This document shows, piece by piece, positions 49,493-60,788 of a stretch of 64,000 nt of DNA (position 1 is its first letter; each line of letters begins with the position of its first letter). Position numbers and translations under genes: made by a program. Source of the DNA: Galeopsis tetrahit (lineage: Eukaryota; Streptophyta; Magnoliopsida; Lamiales; Lamiaceae). Where the stretch lies: NCBI GenBank assembly GCA_963675135.1, contig OY776132.1:1054001-1118000 (forward strand), read 5' to 3'. The notes under the pieces are model-generated. The model made no database searches. It was not told where the DNA came from and saw nothing but the letters and a program-made list of their open reading frames with translations.

Positions 49493-49804
49493 AGTTTAGG
49501 AAGATTTATGGTAAAAATAGCAAAAACGTCAGACTTTTTAAAATAAGATTTAACTATTTAAAACCAAAAGTGATAAACTTTTTGAAGCGGGGGAGTATTG
49601 TACACACATATGAACATAACGAGATATATGTCAATTACTGTATTTATTTTTTTAACAGCTCCTCTGATTTTTTTGTTTTTAACTTGTTTTGCTAGTCTAA
49701 TTTAACCTACAACCCCTTTAAACACATTATTGACCATATACACATTAGCTCATTTATCTATTACACAAATATTTTGCACATGAAAATAAGTTTTAAGTTT
49801 ACAG

Positions 49805-49850
49805 GAACTGTCATTAAAAGTCGTAAATTAGATGAATTCGCCCAACTAAT
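49805..49850 (+). pseudogene. GMI1-like exon 20 fragment (short)
   Basis: ACAG|GAACTGTCATTAAAAGTCG... reads TVIKSRKLDEF and matches the start of the fragments at 44658 and 56839; similarity ends about 49850. Confidence 0.6.
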
Positions 49851-49914
49851 TATATGAAAGGTTATCCTCCATGGTTGCAGGGCGGCCTTTAAACCTGAGA
49901 CCAACTAATGAAGA

Positions 49915-50175
49915 TTGCCATACAGATTGTCGGCAGGAGGTGCTATTTCTTTCAAGAGTGTATACAAAAAAGTTGCACTCAGAGTTATTATAGTCCTCAA
50001 AAACCGAAACCTGCACCTTATGTTGTCCACTTATTTGGCTGACTCCAAATCCAAGAGCAACTGGTCGTGGACAAGACTGCTGAATCTCAATATAATCACG
50101 AGTGATTGGATTACATATGTAAAGAGTGAGATCATCCTTCCTATGATATATAGCATTGGAGAATCAAACCGTTAA
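49915..50175 (+). pseudogene. Fragment of an F-box-associated (FBA-type) gene
   Basis: Reads AISFKSVYKKVALRVI... and SWTRLLNLNIITSDWITYVK, the style of FBA interaction domains in CPR30-like F-box proteins, which are a different class from the FBD/LRR genes here. It has no F-box and ends in a stop; order and orientation are scrambled with the inverted repeat that follows. Confidence 0.45.
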
Positions 50176-50497
50176 CTGAACCCCATATCCATCCATTCTG
50201 AAAAGGGAGGTTGATTTTGAAGACTGGTCATTTGCAACGATTTTTTCATGATTGAGTCCATCTTCAAATTCATAAATGGTGTACAACCTTGGCAAGGACT
50301 CATAGATTGTCAAATCTTAATCTTGAAAATCGTGTTGCCAAGGTTGTACACCATTTATGAATTTGAAGACGAACTCAATCTTGAAAATCGTTGCAAATCA
50401 GTCTTCAAATTCAACCTCCCTTTTCAGAATGGATGGATATGGGGTTCAGTTAATGGTTTGATTCTCCAATGCTATCATAGGAAGGAGGATCTCACTC
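50124..50497. repeat. Inverted repeat made of F-box-associated coding sequence
   Basis: Left arm 50124-50295 and right arm 50335-50497 are reverse complements with a few changes and small gaps, loop 39 bp. The right arm reads FQNGWIWGSVNGLILQCYH on the plus strand, the FBA-like NGL motif. The right arm end touches the broken FBD exon of FBX-5. Confidence 0.85.
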
Positions 50498-52183
50498 TTG
50501 GAGAGTTATTCAAATGTGAAGTAATCTGAACCGTCTTCAGTTGCATCAGAAAGGACTTGGAGAGATCAGTTACAAACTCCACGTCGAGCGGTGGTGGATA
50601 CTTAAAACAAGTTGGTTCCACGTCTTCAATGACTATCATCTTTAGATTAGGGAAGATCGCAAGAAGATTCATTGTGTCTATGAATTCATATTTAAGTTTT
50701 AGAAACTTGACACTTGGTAATGGTGAAAGCGTAGATCTCTCATGCGCGGCGCCAAGCTCCTGCTATAACAAGCTATAACAATAAGATAAGATTGCATTAA
50801 AAATGGAGAGTAACTAAATTAATGGAAAACAAATAAGATAAGATTGCATTAAAAATGGAGAGTAATTAATTTAATGGAAAACAAAAACAAATAAAAGGCA
50901 AAGTACCAAATCTATTATCACCCTCAAATTCAAATTTGTTCACAAGTATGGAAATTGGAACCAATTAAGCTGCAATGTAGAAAACACATTTGAAACTATG
51001 GACAAATATCAAATATAATTAGGTAACAAAGATTACAACTACTCCGGAATAACGAATAAATCTATATCAAGGTCTTCAAACAATTCGTATTATTACTATT
51101 TCATGTAAGGCATAAGTAAATAGTGAAGAGAAACAAGACCTGAACAGATAAACAGAGTCTTTCAACATGTTGGAGTGTTGGTAAAATTTGCCTCAATGCT
51201 TCTCTAACCAATTCATTCCCCGGTATATCATGATATACTTCATCATCAAAGCCAAGAGTTGCATCAGTTAAAGACGACACATTTGTAAGCAAATACTCAC
51301 GAAAGAAAACACCGGAGAGTTCCATAGTTTCAAGTTTCGGACAGCATATTCTCAGCCCTCCATCCAGTTTTACATTATAATCAAAAAATAAATACTTGTC
51401 GATCTTTAGCTTCTGCAAACTTGTCGATGGGATGTTCAAGTTCCCTGAGTTTACCAGAAGGCGTAACTCAAAGTCTTTCAACCGAGGACTACCCAACAGA
51501 ATTCGATTTATCAAGCGTTCACTGAAGTAAAAACCATCAATTCTTAAACTCTTGAGCTGATTCCAGACCGGAATTCCAGGGATTCGAAGATTGCATCCCA
51601 CAAGTAATAATTTTTTTATCCACAAACACGAGTTCAGAAACTGTGGAGTCCAGTATACATCTTTCATATTTACTGGTAAATCGTCCCAATACTTCATATC
51701 TTTGTACAACTCTTCTACTTCAATGTCACCGGCTAATGACATATCAAAGCGAGGCCCAATATTAATTTCGAATTTTAGAATCTTGGTCCCTTTCCACCGT
51801 AAGAGAGCACGATTAATAAAGTTTCGAACTTTCTCTATCCCTTTGTCTTGCTTTATAGTTTCGCAGAAATTAAGAGAGGGCACTGTGGTCCAGAGGTTAT
51901 TCCAACGTTTGGACAGAAGAGTTGTCGAAACAACATCTGTCATTGGCAACAATGACAGGATTTGGACAATTAACGAGTGGGGTAACTGTTAGGAATTAAT
52001 ATACAAGAATTAATTACCCACCTCACTACAAGTTCGACCACTCTACAAGTTCAGAATTTTAGATGAGACGGAATTCTTTCAGTGACTCACTAAGTCGTTC
52101 CACGAGGAATTTTAGATGAGACGGAATTCTTTCAGTAAATCACTGAGTCGATCCACGAGTTCAATACTTATTGATTCATCCAT
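50475..52183 (-). pseudogene. F-box/FBD/LRR pseudogene FBX-5
   Basis: Start ATG 52183 (MDESISIELVDRLSDLL), then a stop. A 50-bp segment of the F-box start is duplicated in tandem and about 80 extra bases are inserted before LPHSLIVQILSLLPM resumes (about 51990). The exon 1 body to 51140 is open (283 codons from the internal Met at 51952) with the LRR segments; nine or more codons are deleted around AGDIEVEEL. Exon 2 (50759-50475) has a small deletion in KLKYEF, and its FBD is cut after SHLNNS by the inverted repeat. If the insertion is spliced as an intron (GAACTC|GTGG ... AACAG|TTACC) the frame would be restored without VDRLSE; this is speculative. Confidence 0.8.
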
Positions 52184-52794
52184 GGTTTCAGCAATCGAAT
52201 TACACTAGCCAAAAATTCAAAAGTAATAAGTATGAGAATTACATAAACAAAATATGAAAACTTACAACATAACTAAATAGTAATTAGTAAAAATTTCAAA
52301 AGTAATTCGAGTCATTACACAAACAAAATATGAAAACTAATGAATTAAGCACACTATGGAAAGCAAGAAAATTACCAGGACTCAGGCGGCTTTAGATCAG
52401 TAGTACTTCTTCATCCAATGCGTCTTTTCAGTTCCTCAATGTGTTTCAATTTATAGGTTTCTTTCGGGAAGGTTAAAAGATACAATTAAATGAATGCATG
52501 TGGGGTAGAATACGAGGGGTTTCGTATTTCAAAATTTAACTTAATTAAGTTAAATTGTCTTTCTAAAAAAAATATACTAGTGTATATTTTCCATGAAATA
52601 TTACAAATACAATTAATATAATCCCTACGTCCCATAAATGTTTGCACCATAAAATTTTATGGACATACAAGCTAAGAAAAAAAATGTAATGAGTGAAGTG
52701 TTCTAAAGATAATTTTGTAAATTTTTATTAATAAAATAAAGTAAATGGTTATATATAAGGGTAAATATGTTTGTTACTATATACTCCCTCCGTC

Positions 52795-52885
52795 CGACTA
52801 TACCTTAGTAGTTTCGAACCTGAGACGTAAAGAGTAGCATACTCCTAAGTTACAAGCCTACACCACTGGACTAACTCCTTGAGAT
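52795..52885 (-). mobile_element. tRNA-like (SINE head) sequence
   Basis: On the minus strand GGAGTTAGTCCAGTGGTGTAGG resembles box A and CAGGTTCGAAAC box B about 45 bases later. No poly(A) or target duplication is seen, and it abuts a Stowaway-type end (52785). A decayed SINE head or tRNA pseudogene. Confidence 0.45.
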
Positions 52886-53239
52886 TTATTATTTTGATTA
52901 GTAAATTGGGAATTTCGTCGGAATACTCATGAATTTGTTTCACATGTGTGAGCCACAAGCTCACATTTCCGACGAATATTAAAATTTTCAACAAAAATGA
53001 CGTAAATTGAAAAATGGAATACTTAAATTATTTAATTGAAAATCGAATGAATGATGAGAAGAAGATGAACAATTTAATTCTTCACACCTAATAATTTCAT
53101 TATTAATTTACTACACGTGCTTTTAAAACACATTAATGACCATATACATATTAGTGCGTTCAATGCTTATATAAACGCACATATTTTGCACTTAGAAATA
53201 TAATAAGTTAGATGTCACTTAGGCCTCCCAATTTTTTTT

Positions 53240-54165
53240 CCTGTTTTTTTAAACTTTTTAACACTGCTCTAATTTTTCTACTTAAGCGTTGCCTTCTTTC
53301 TGTTTCTATTTTTGTCTTCTTAATTTTACTTAATCGTTGTCTTCTCAATTTTAGTCATAACGGTATCAATTTAGTGCAAAGTTACAGGATTACAGTTGGA
53401 CTCGACCTAAGTAACAATACTAAAATTGATACTGTCAAAAGTAAAATTATTAATGTTACGACTAAAATTGAGAAAGTGCAAAATTACTGGATTAAAGTTG
53501 GGTTCGACCTAAGTTACAAGACTAAAATTTATCATATACACACATATTTTGAATATAAAGATATAACAAGATAGATGTAAATTACTGTGTTTTTTTTAAC
53601 AGTTCTTCAAAACAAAAACGCACACTTCCTCTTCGACTCAAAAACCTAAGTTTAAGCTAATGTTTATGCCGAGTATCATTTGCAATTGTTTTTTGTATGT
53701 GTGTATGATCATTCATCAACATTTTTTTAGCTGTATTAGTTGATTCGGAGAACACGTTTTTCCCTTTTCGTTGAATGATCTTCCTATGTTTACCATTTTG
53801 GGAAATTTTTTGGCTTAGGACAAGGAATCTAAAATTTACTACTCCCACGGTCTCAAAAGGATAGTCCACTATTCATTTTTGTTTGTCACAAATTATAGTC
53901 CAGTTTCCTTTTATTTTAATATTTGTATCTAAAATATCTTATTTAATGATTGGATTAGTTAATAATAGTGTTCATTAACATTAAATAAGGGTATAACAAG
54001 AATACAAGAGTAAATTTCATATGTCTAAAATGTTTGCATTGTATTGTGTGAAAAGGGAAAGTGAACTATCCTTTTGAGACAGAGTGAGTAATATTTATCT
54101 GCCTGTTGCCTAGCGACGTTTTTTTAAGTATTTTTCGCCGTTATATTTATTTCCGAGAGAGGTCA
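53240..54165 (+). repeat. Segmental duplication block, copy 2
   Basis: Homologous to 38385-39250 over almost its whole length, including the degraded Stowaway (about 53837-54090). No gene preserved. Confidence 0.75.
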
Positions 54166-54724
54166 GAGGTTTTTAAGGGAAATAATTTTTTTACGTCCCA
54201 TAACTTTACAATTTTTTCAAAAACGTCCCAAAAAAGTTAAGTTTTTCAATTACGCCCCAAATTTTAGCTAACTTTTTCAATTACGTCCCAAAGTCGCCGG
54301 AAACATCAAAACGACATCGTATTACGTCATGGTTACGACGGTGTTTTGATTTTCCGGCGACTTTGGGATGTAATTGAAAAAGTTAGCTAAAATTTGGGAT
54401 GTAATTGGAAAACTTAAATTTTTTGGAACGTTTTTGAAAAAATAGAATAGTTATTGGACCTAAAAAAATATTTTATTGAAATTGTTTGATTAATTGATTA
54501 TATATGTTTATATACTTTTTTTTAAATTTATATACTTGATATTTATATATTTTTTTAAAATTTTCTTTGTAATGTAAATCTAAACAAATAAATTTACTTA
54601 TATTTTATTATCGGAAAGGTATAAAATCGATATATATATATTATTTATATAAATAAATTAGTAAGTATAGTTTTTGGATAATATTAAATAGTAAGTTATC
54701 ACATTTATTTATTTTATAATAATT

Positions 54725-56204
54725 TTAGTCTTTATTTCATTCAATTTTAGAACATAAAATTATACTGAATAGAATTACATGATATTTTGTTAACATATTA
54801 TATTTATGGTCATTAATATTAGCATAATTCCTTATGGTAATTATAGGGTCACACTTGTGTACATTTGGATGTACCATACATACCATTTCAATTTCAATTT
54901 TTAATTCATATTTTATCTGCACCCACTCATTTAATTAGTTCACCCTCCAAATCATTTATGTTTGTCATAGTTATATGCACCCGCTCATTTAATGAGTTTA
55001 CTCTCAAATTATTTTTTAAGACACAATTTATCCATAATGCCTTAACCAATAATAAAATTTCACATAATTGATAATACCACATACAATAACCAATAATACC
55101 ATAATTAATAATGAATAATACCACACACTCCTAATTTTTTTTACCACATTTATCAGTGTCTTAACCAACAATAAAATTTCACATAATTGGTAATACCACA
55201 AATAATATCCAATAATACCACAATTAATAATCAATAATACCACAATTAACACAATTAATAAGCAAATTTGGGTGTATTGAAGAAGAAAATAGGGGGAGCA
55301 CATTAACGGGCCCAATTGAAGGGGAACCCTAGCCCAATGCGAGGACACCCTTAGGTTGTGCAGATGGGGGACCGCCGTGACCTCCATTGCCGACGGGAAG
55401 GCGACGGCGTGCAGGTGGGGGGCCGACCGTGACCTCTTTGGCCGACGTTGTGCACAGCAGAAATAAATAAATAAAATGGAAGAAGAAGAGGCAACCGTGG
55501 CGGCCGACGTTGTACGTGAACGGGGGAGGGAGAGAGACAACCGTGGCAGCCGACCTCCATGGCTGACGGGAGCAGAAATTAAAAAAAAAAGGAAGGGGAA
55601 GGCGGCGTTGTGGGTGAACGGGAGAGGGAAAGGAGGAGGTCGACCGCAGCCGATTGGTTGGCGGGCGGCGCCGCGACGATGGCCTGAGAAGGGGAAGAGG
55701 TAGAGAAGAAAATTGAAATTGGGGCACCTACACTCGCGTGTATACAAGTATTTGCCTTAGTTATTAATATTTTTATTTTTTAAAGTTAAATCAATTCACA
55801 ATTCTTAATTAATATGGATATATGAAATTTTATTATCTATTTATTTATTTATTTCTTAATTAATTAATATTAATTTATCTTATACAATTAAAAAAAATTA
55901 GTCTTTATTTTCAATTTTAGAATATAAAATTATACTGAACAGAATTACATGGTATTTTGTTAAAATATTATATTTATGGTCATTAATATTAGCATAATTC
56001 CTTATGGTAATTATTAATTTTTATATTTAATTTTTTAAAGTTAAATCGATTCATAATTTTAAAGTTCAATCGATTCATAATGTTTAATTAATACGGAGTA
56101 TATGAAATTTTATTATCAATCAATTTATTTATTTATTATTCATTATTTTTAAAGTAGAAGATTATAATTTTAATATTAATTTATCTTATACAATTCAAAA
56201 TTTT
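54725..56204 (+). repeat. Tandem duplication split by a GC-rich insertion
   Basis: Unit copy 1 is 54725-54845 plus 55757-55893; copy 2 is 55894-56204. Shared phrases are TAAAATTATACTGAA.AGAA, TTAGCATAATTCCTTATGG and TTTTTTAAAGTTAAATC. Copy 2 is uninterrupted and shows the empty site of the element at 54846-55756. Confidence 0.75.
54846..55756. mobile_element. 0.9-kb GC-rich non-autonomous element
   Basis: Left end GGGTCACACTTGTGTACA, right end TGTATACAAGTATTTGCC, weakly inverted. The interior (55300-55690) is GC-rich with repeated GGCCGAC.TTGT and CCATGG/CATTGCCGACGGG units. Flanks TAATTAT / TAGTTATT are close to the uninterrupted TAATTATTA in the sister copy at about 56010. Long open frames here are Pro/Arg/Ser-rich and not genes. 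Confidence 0.65.
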
Positions 56205-56838
56205 AATATTAGTATACATTTTAATATATTATATGTGTATATAATAATTCAATGAAATATTATACGGAGTATATAATATTGTCATGTTTATTAGTGTTAA
56301 AATTTTATTAGTTCCATATTTTTTTAATTTTTTCAAAAACGTCCCAAAAAAGTTAAGTTTTTCAATTACGTTCCAAATTTTAGCTAACTTTTTCAATTAA
56401 GTCCCAAAGTCGCCGAAAAAATCAAAACGACGTCGTAACCATGACGTAATACGACGTCGTTTTGATGCTTCCGGTAACTTTGGGACGTAATTGGAAAAGT
56501 TAGTTAAAATTTGGGACGTAATTGGAAAACTTAACTTTTTTGGGACATTTTTGAAAAAGTTGTAAAGTTATGGGACGTAAAAAAATTATTTCCCGATTTT
56601 TAATTTCGGAAGTGCAGAATTTTTTTTGTTTCTCTTTTGTTTTTCTGGGATTTTACTAAAATCTTTGTGTCTGAACAGATCGAGATGAGCACCCCAAATA
56701 ATCTTGTAGACAATATCATGATTAGTGCGTTCAATGCTTATCATATACGCACATATTTTGCACTAAGTATGTGCAAGTTAATTTCTCCGCTGCAAGAATT
56801 CAGAGCATTTTTTTTACTAGTAAGTTCTAAATTTACAG

Positions 56839-56905
56839 ATACTGTCATTAAAAAGGGTAAATTAGACAATCTTCGCCAAACTTATAAAGCCACACTTGAA
56901 TTGCA
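56839..56905 (+). pseudogene. GMI1-like exon 20 fragment
   Basis: ACAG|ATACTGTC... reads TVIKKGKLDNLRQTYKATLE, matching the fragment at 44658. Just after, sequence (TTGCACGGCGCACC) jumps to what lies 600 bp further on at the 44.6-kb copy (45355), so the rest was deleted. Confidence 0.7.
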
Positions 56906-57464
56906 CGGCGCACCGTGGGGACAAGAGACTTAATTAGTCAAAATAAACTAGCTAATTTCATAATTTAAAATCGAATTACGGATGAAAGTAAATAATAGGA
57001 TACAGAAAATTGAGATAGTTAGCACACCAATTAATTATTTAGGAGTTGCATGTATGGTTACAAAATAACAGAATAGGATACACAAAACTATCCTATTCAT
57101 TTCCACTATGTTTGTCTGAAAAACTATTTTTTGTACTATTTTGTTAACTGAAACTTTTTTCTCAATAGCAAGGAACACATTCCGTTTGACAAGCTAACAC
57201 AAGACTTGCACCTCAAACATATATTCAGCACTTCAAAACCGACTGATGAGATTACAAGACAAAGATTCGACAAACTGGCCCCGTTTCGTTTTAGCATAAT
57301 ATATTAGACATGTCCACGAGAAATTACATAATTTCTAACCAAATGTTCAAGTTTGCAAATATAGCAGTGTTTAGGAAGTGAAGGATGTCACCAAAATGCA
57401 ATTACCTGAATTCACGAAAGATCGAGAACTTTTACTTGAAGTGATATGATATCGTTATGATCGA

Positions 57465-59681
57465 TCAATTTGTGTTGAAAATCATCTTTGCAGTTGGTGA
57501 CGATCTTGGCATGCTCATCAGTATCTTTGCAGCTCGAGAAAAAGTCTCCGGTGAATATGACATGCCACATTCGGGCTGGATCACCAACTTTTCGAGTGTC
57601 CTTGCACATTTCAACAAAAACTCAATAATCCGAAATAACAAGGAGTTATTCAAATGTGAATTAATTTGAACTGTCTTCAGTTGCATCAGAAAGGACTTGG
57701 AGAGATTAGATACAAACTCCAAGTCGAGCGGTGGTGGATACTTGAAACGAGTAGGTTCCACGTCTTCAATGACTAACATCTTTAGATTAGGGAAGATCCC
57801 AAGAACATTCATTGTGTCTTTGAATTCATCTTCAGAGAGTTCAATATCAGTATCTATAAGTTTTAGAAACTTGACATTTGGTAATGGTGAAAGCGTAGCT
57901 TTCTTATGCACTGCGCCAAGCTCCTGCTATAACAATAAGATAGAATGGAGAGTAACTAATTGAACGGATAACAAGTATAAATAAAAGGCAAAGTGCCAAA
58001 TCTATTATCCGTAATTCCATTGAATTCAAAGAATGTTAATAGTTCCATGGTCATTTATGGTGTCACCAATAAGTAATTATGGGGTTGGTCTGCTATGCAC
58101 TCGAGTGCATGTTATGCGCCCTAGTCCATGTTGCACTTTTCAGTTTTACTGACTTACACTTTTTGGTAAATGGTGTTGCACTTTTCAATTATTAAACTAT
58201 ATAATAATATTTTTAGTAATAATTGAAAAGTGCAACACCATTTACCAAAAAGTGTAAGTCAGTAAAACTGAAAAGTGCAACATGGACTAGGGTGCATAAC
58301 ATGCACTCGAGTGCATACTAGACTTTACCGTAATTATGTTAGATGCAAAGGAGTAGCCAAGAACATAACAGAACTACGGAATAATCCGCCCAAGCATAAA
58401 AAAGTCGAATCCAATAACCAAGTCAATCAACAACCCTTTCTCAGAAGGGATACAGAAGTATATATACAATCAGAACCAAACTAACTAAACTGCTAAGTGC
58501 TAACTGCCGCTAGAAAGCCCAAATACCCAGCCCTAACTAGCTGGCCTTTTCCTTCTTCTCTTATACGTAACAGATTATGTACAATACCAACACTCAGTTC
58601 ACAAGTATGGAAGTTAGAACAAATTAAGCTGCAATTAAAGAATAAATCTACATCAAGATCTTCAAACAATTCGTATAATTCTCTGTTCAAATAATCATCT
58701 AAGGCACAAGCAAGTATTGAAAAGAAACTAAACCTGAGCAGACAGAACTGATAAAACGAGTCTTTCAACATATTGAATAGTTGGTAAGATTTGCCTCAAT
58801 GTTTCTCCAGTAATTTCACCAGTAATTTCACCCCCAAGCGAACCACTATATATTGCATTATTAAAGCCAAGAGTTGCATCAGTTAAAGATGAAGCATTTG
58901 TAAGCAAACACCTACGAAATACTTGTCCAAAGAGTTCCAATGTTTCAAGTTTCGGACAGCAGATTCTCAGCACTCCTTCCAGTGGTACATTATCCATATC
59001 ATAATACTGAGAAATCATCAGCTTTTTCAAACTTGTAGATCTGATATTCAAGTTCCCAGAGTTTACCAAAAGTCGCAAGTCAAAGTCTTTCAACTGAGGA
59101 CTACCCAACAGAATTCGGTTTATCAAGCGTTCACTGAAGTGAAAACCATTGATTCTTAAACTCTTGAGCTGAATCCAGACAGGAATTCTAGGGAATCGAA
59201 GATTGCATCCCACGAGTGATAATTTTTTTATCGACGAACACGAGTTCAGCAACTGTGGAGGCCTGTACACATCCTTCGTACTTATTACTGCAGCTCCCAA
59301 CTTCATTTTATCCTCTTCGTACATTAAATCTATACTTAACTCTTCTACTTCATTTCCCATAGCAAAATGCACCCACGAATCAATGTCACGGGCTAATGAT
59401 GTATCAAAGTAAGGCCTGATATTAATTCCGAATTTCAAAATCTTGGGCCCTTTCCACCGTAGGAGAGCATGATTAATAAAGTTTCGAACTCTGTCTATCC
59501 CTTTGTCTGGGCTTATAGTTTCGCAGAAATTAAGGCAGGGGATGGTGATCCAGAGGTTATTCCAACCTTTGGACAGAAGAGTTGTCGAAACAACATCTCT
59601 CATTGGCAACAACGAGAGGATGCGGAGTATTAACGAGTGGGGTAACTCACTGAGTCGATCCACGAGTTCACATTCATCCAT
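57465..59681 (-). CDS. F-box/FBD/LRR-repeat protein (FBX-6), the only intact member
   Basis: Substrate adaptor type of SCF ubiquitin ligases; target unknown. Exons 59681-58734 (316 codons) and 57923-57465 (152 codons plus stop), 468 aa, normal for the family. F-box at about residues 5-50 (LVDRLSELPHSLILRILSLL, LLSKGWNNLW). LRR-like segments follow (KKLSLVGCNL, KSLRINGFHF, RICCPKLETLELFG), and the C-terminal FBD has FPNLKMLVIEDVE, SFLMQLKTVQI and LEKLVIQPECG. The intron holds a MULE-type MITE (58082-58329). The start at 59681 is chosen because sister copies also begin M-D-(acidic)-ELVDRL; an in-frame ATG lies 24 bases upstream. Leader sequence near 59812 ends GAGTCCTG|GTAATTTTC on the minus strand. 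Confidence 0.9.
58082..58329. mobile_element. MULE-type MITE, copy 2 (perfect 9-bp TSD, empty site known)
   Basis: 248 bp palindrome, GGGTTGGTCTGCTATGCAC ... GACTTTACC, flanked by GTAATTATG on both sides (58073-58081, 58330-58338). The intron of FBX-1 (about 40787) has the single, uninterrupted site. Confidence 0.92.
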
Positions 59682-59860
59682 GGTTAATTTCAGCAATCGA
59701 AACACGTACTGCTAGTCAAAAATTCAAAAGTAATTCGAGTAATTACACAAACAAAACATGAAAACTAACAATTAACCCATTTCGAATCAAGGTAAAAAGT
59801 AACGAAAATTACCAGGACTCGGCTTCTCTAACTAGCTCTTGCTAACGCGATTAGAAGCAG

Positions 59861-60014
59861 CAGGGTGGGTTGAATTAGGGCTTTTGTATAGCTCTAATTC
59901 TGGACTTTGTTTTGGTATATGGATTCAATCATTCCGAAACAGGGTGGGTTGAATTAGGGCTTTTGTATAGCTCTAATTCTGGACTTTGTTTTGGTATATG
60001 GATTCAATCATTCC
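59861..60014. repeat. Perfect 79-bp tandem duplication upstream of FBX-6
   Basis: CAGGGTGGGTTGAATTAGGG... through GGATTCAATCATTCC occurs at 59861 and 59940 without a difference over about 75 bases. It lies in the probable FBX-6 promoter. Very recent, or an assembly stutter. Confidence 0.9.
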
Positions 60015-60788
60015 CACGCCAGAGTAGCGGGGACACGGACGGATAAAGAAGACGGACGGGATAAAGAAGTTTAATTTGAAACTCAAGAGTGTGAGTAAAT
60101 GGAAGTGACGGTGGAGAAGCCAAATTGAGGATTTTACTGATTGGTAGAAACTTTATAAATTAATAAATTTATTAATTAATATTTTATTAATTTATAACAA
60201 AATACTTAGGTATATCAAATGAACGGATGTATCACTTTTTATGGACATTAAAGAATATGTTTGTATAAATACAATCACAAATAAATTATACACTATAAAT
60301 TTTTACAATAATAAAAAAAATTAAAGACGAATTTGTAATATATAAAGAATTATTAATTATATTTTATATAGGGTTTATACCAATTATAAAATATGTATTA
60401 TCCTATAATTTTAGCAATATTATCTTAGGGAGTATTAAATAATCGAGTATTAATTTATGAGTTTCTACTATATACTCCCTCCAATTCATTTTAAGTGACG
60501 TCCTACTACAACTCCTCACAAATATTAAGAAGAATACAATTAAGTAAAAGCCTTTTTCATTAATCAACAAAATACTTAGGGCTCGTTTGGATTTCAGGAC
60601 GAGATTGATAGGTTTGGACAGGATTTAGTAGGATTACACTGTTCATAAAAGTAATATTTGAATTAAGTTGTATGTTTGGATGGATGGATTAAATTTTAAA
60701 AAAAGTATTGACAAAATTTTCAAGTTGTTTGGATAGAATGATATGTAGGTCCCCAAAGTTGAGTTAATAACGAGTAAGCTAGTGAAAA
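60015..60788. other. Intergenic region between FBX-6 and the LTR
   Basis: AT-rich, no gene seen. One Stowaway-like end at about 60475 (TACTCCCTCCAATTC). GGCTCGTTTGGATTTCAGGA near 60590 resembles the terminus of a PIF or hAT element but no partner end was found. Confidence 0.4.

Larger units (their letters stand above)
54177..56594. mobile_element. Composite element bounded by two palindromic MITE units (near-perfect 9-bp TSD)
   Basis: Left unit 54177-54475 and right unit about 56327-56594 are related palindromes of about 270-300 bp built from ACGTCCCAAAGTCGCCGG and TTGGGACGTAATTGG. Only the outer ends are well kept (GGGAAATAATTTTT and AAAAATTATTTCCC). They are flanked by GGTTTTTAA (54168-54176) and GATTTTTAA (56595-56603), a 9-bp duplication with one change. 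This suggests the pair moved or inserted as one 2.4-kb unit. The sequence on both sides matches the segmental duplication family. Confidence 0.65.

Noticed and set aside
55028..55747. Long minus-strand open frames (up to 239 codons) in the GC-rich block
   Set aside because: Low-complexity Arg/Pro/Ser composition, several overlapping open frames at once, and location inside a repeat-rich mobile element; typical of GC-rich non-coding DNA.
56637..56933. 98-codon plus-strand open frame as a gene
   Set aside because: Contains a GMI1-like exon 20 fragment after duplicated leader-type sequence; no independent support.
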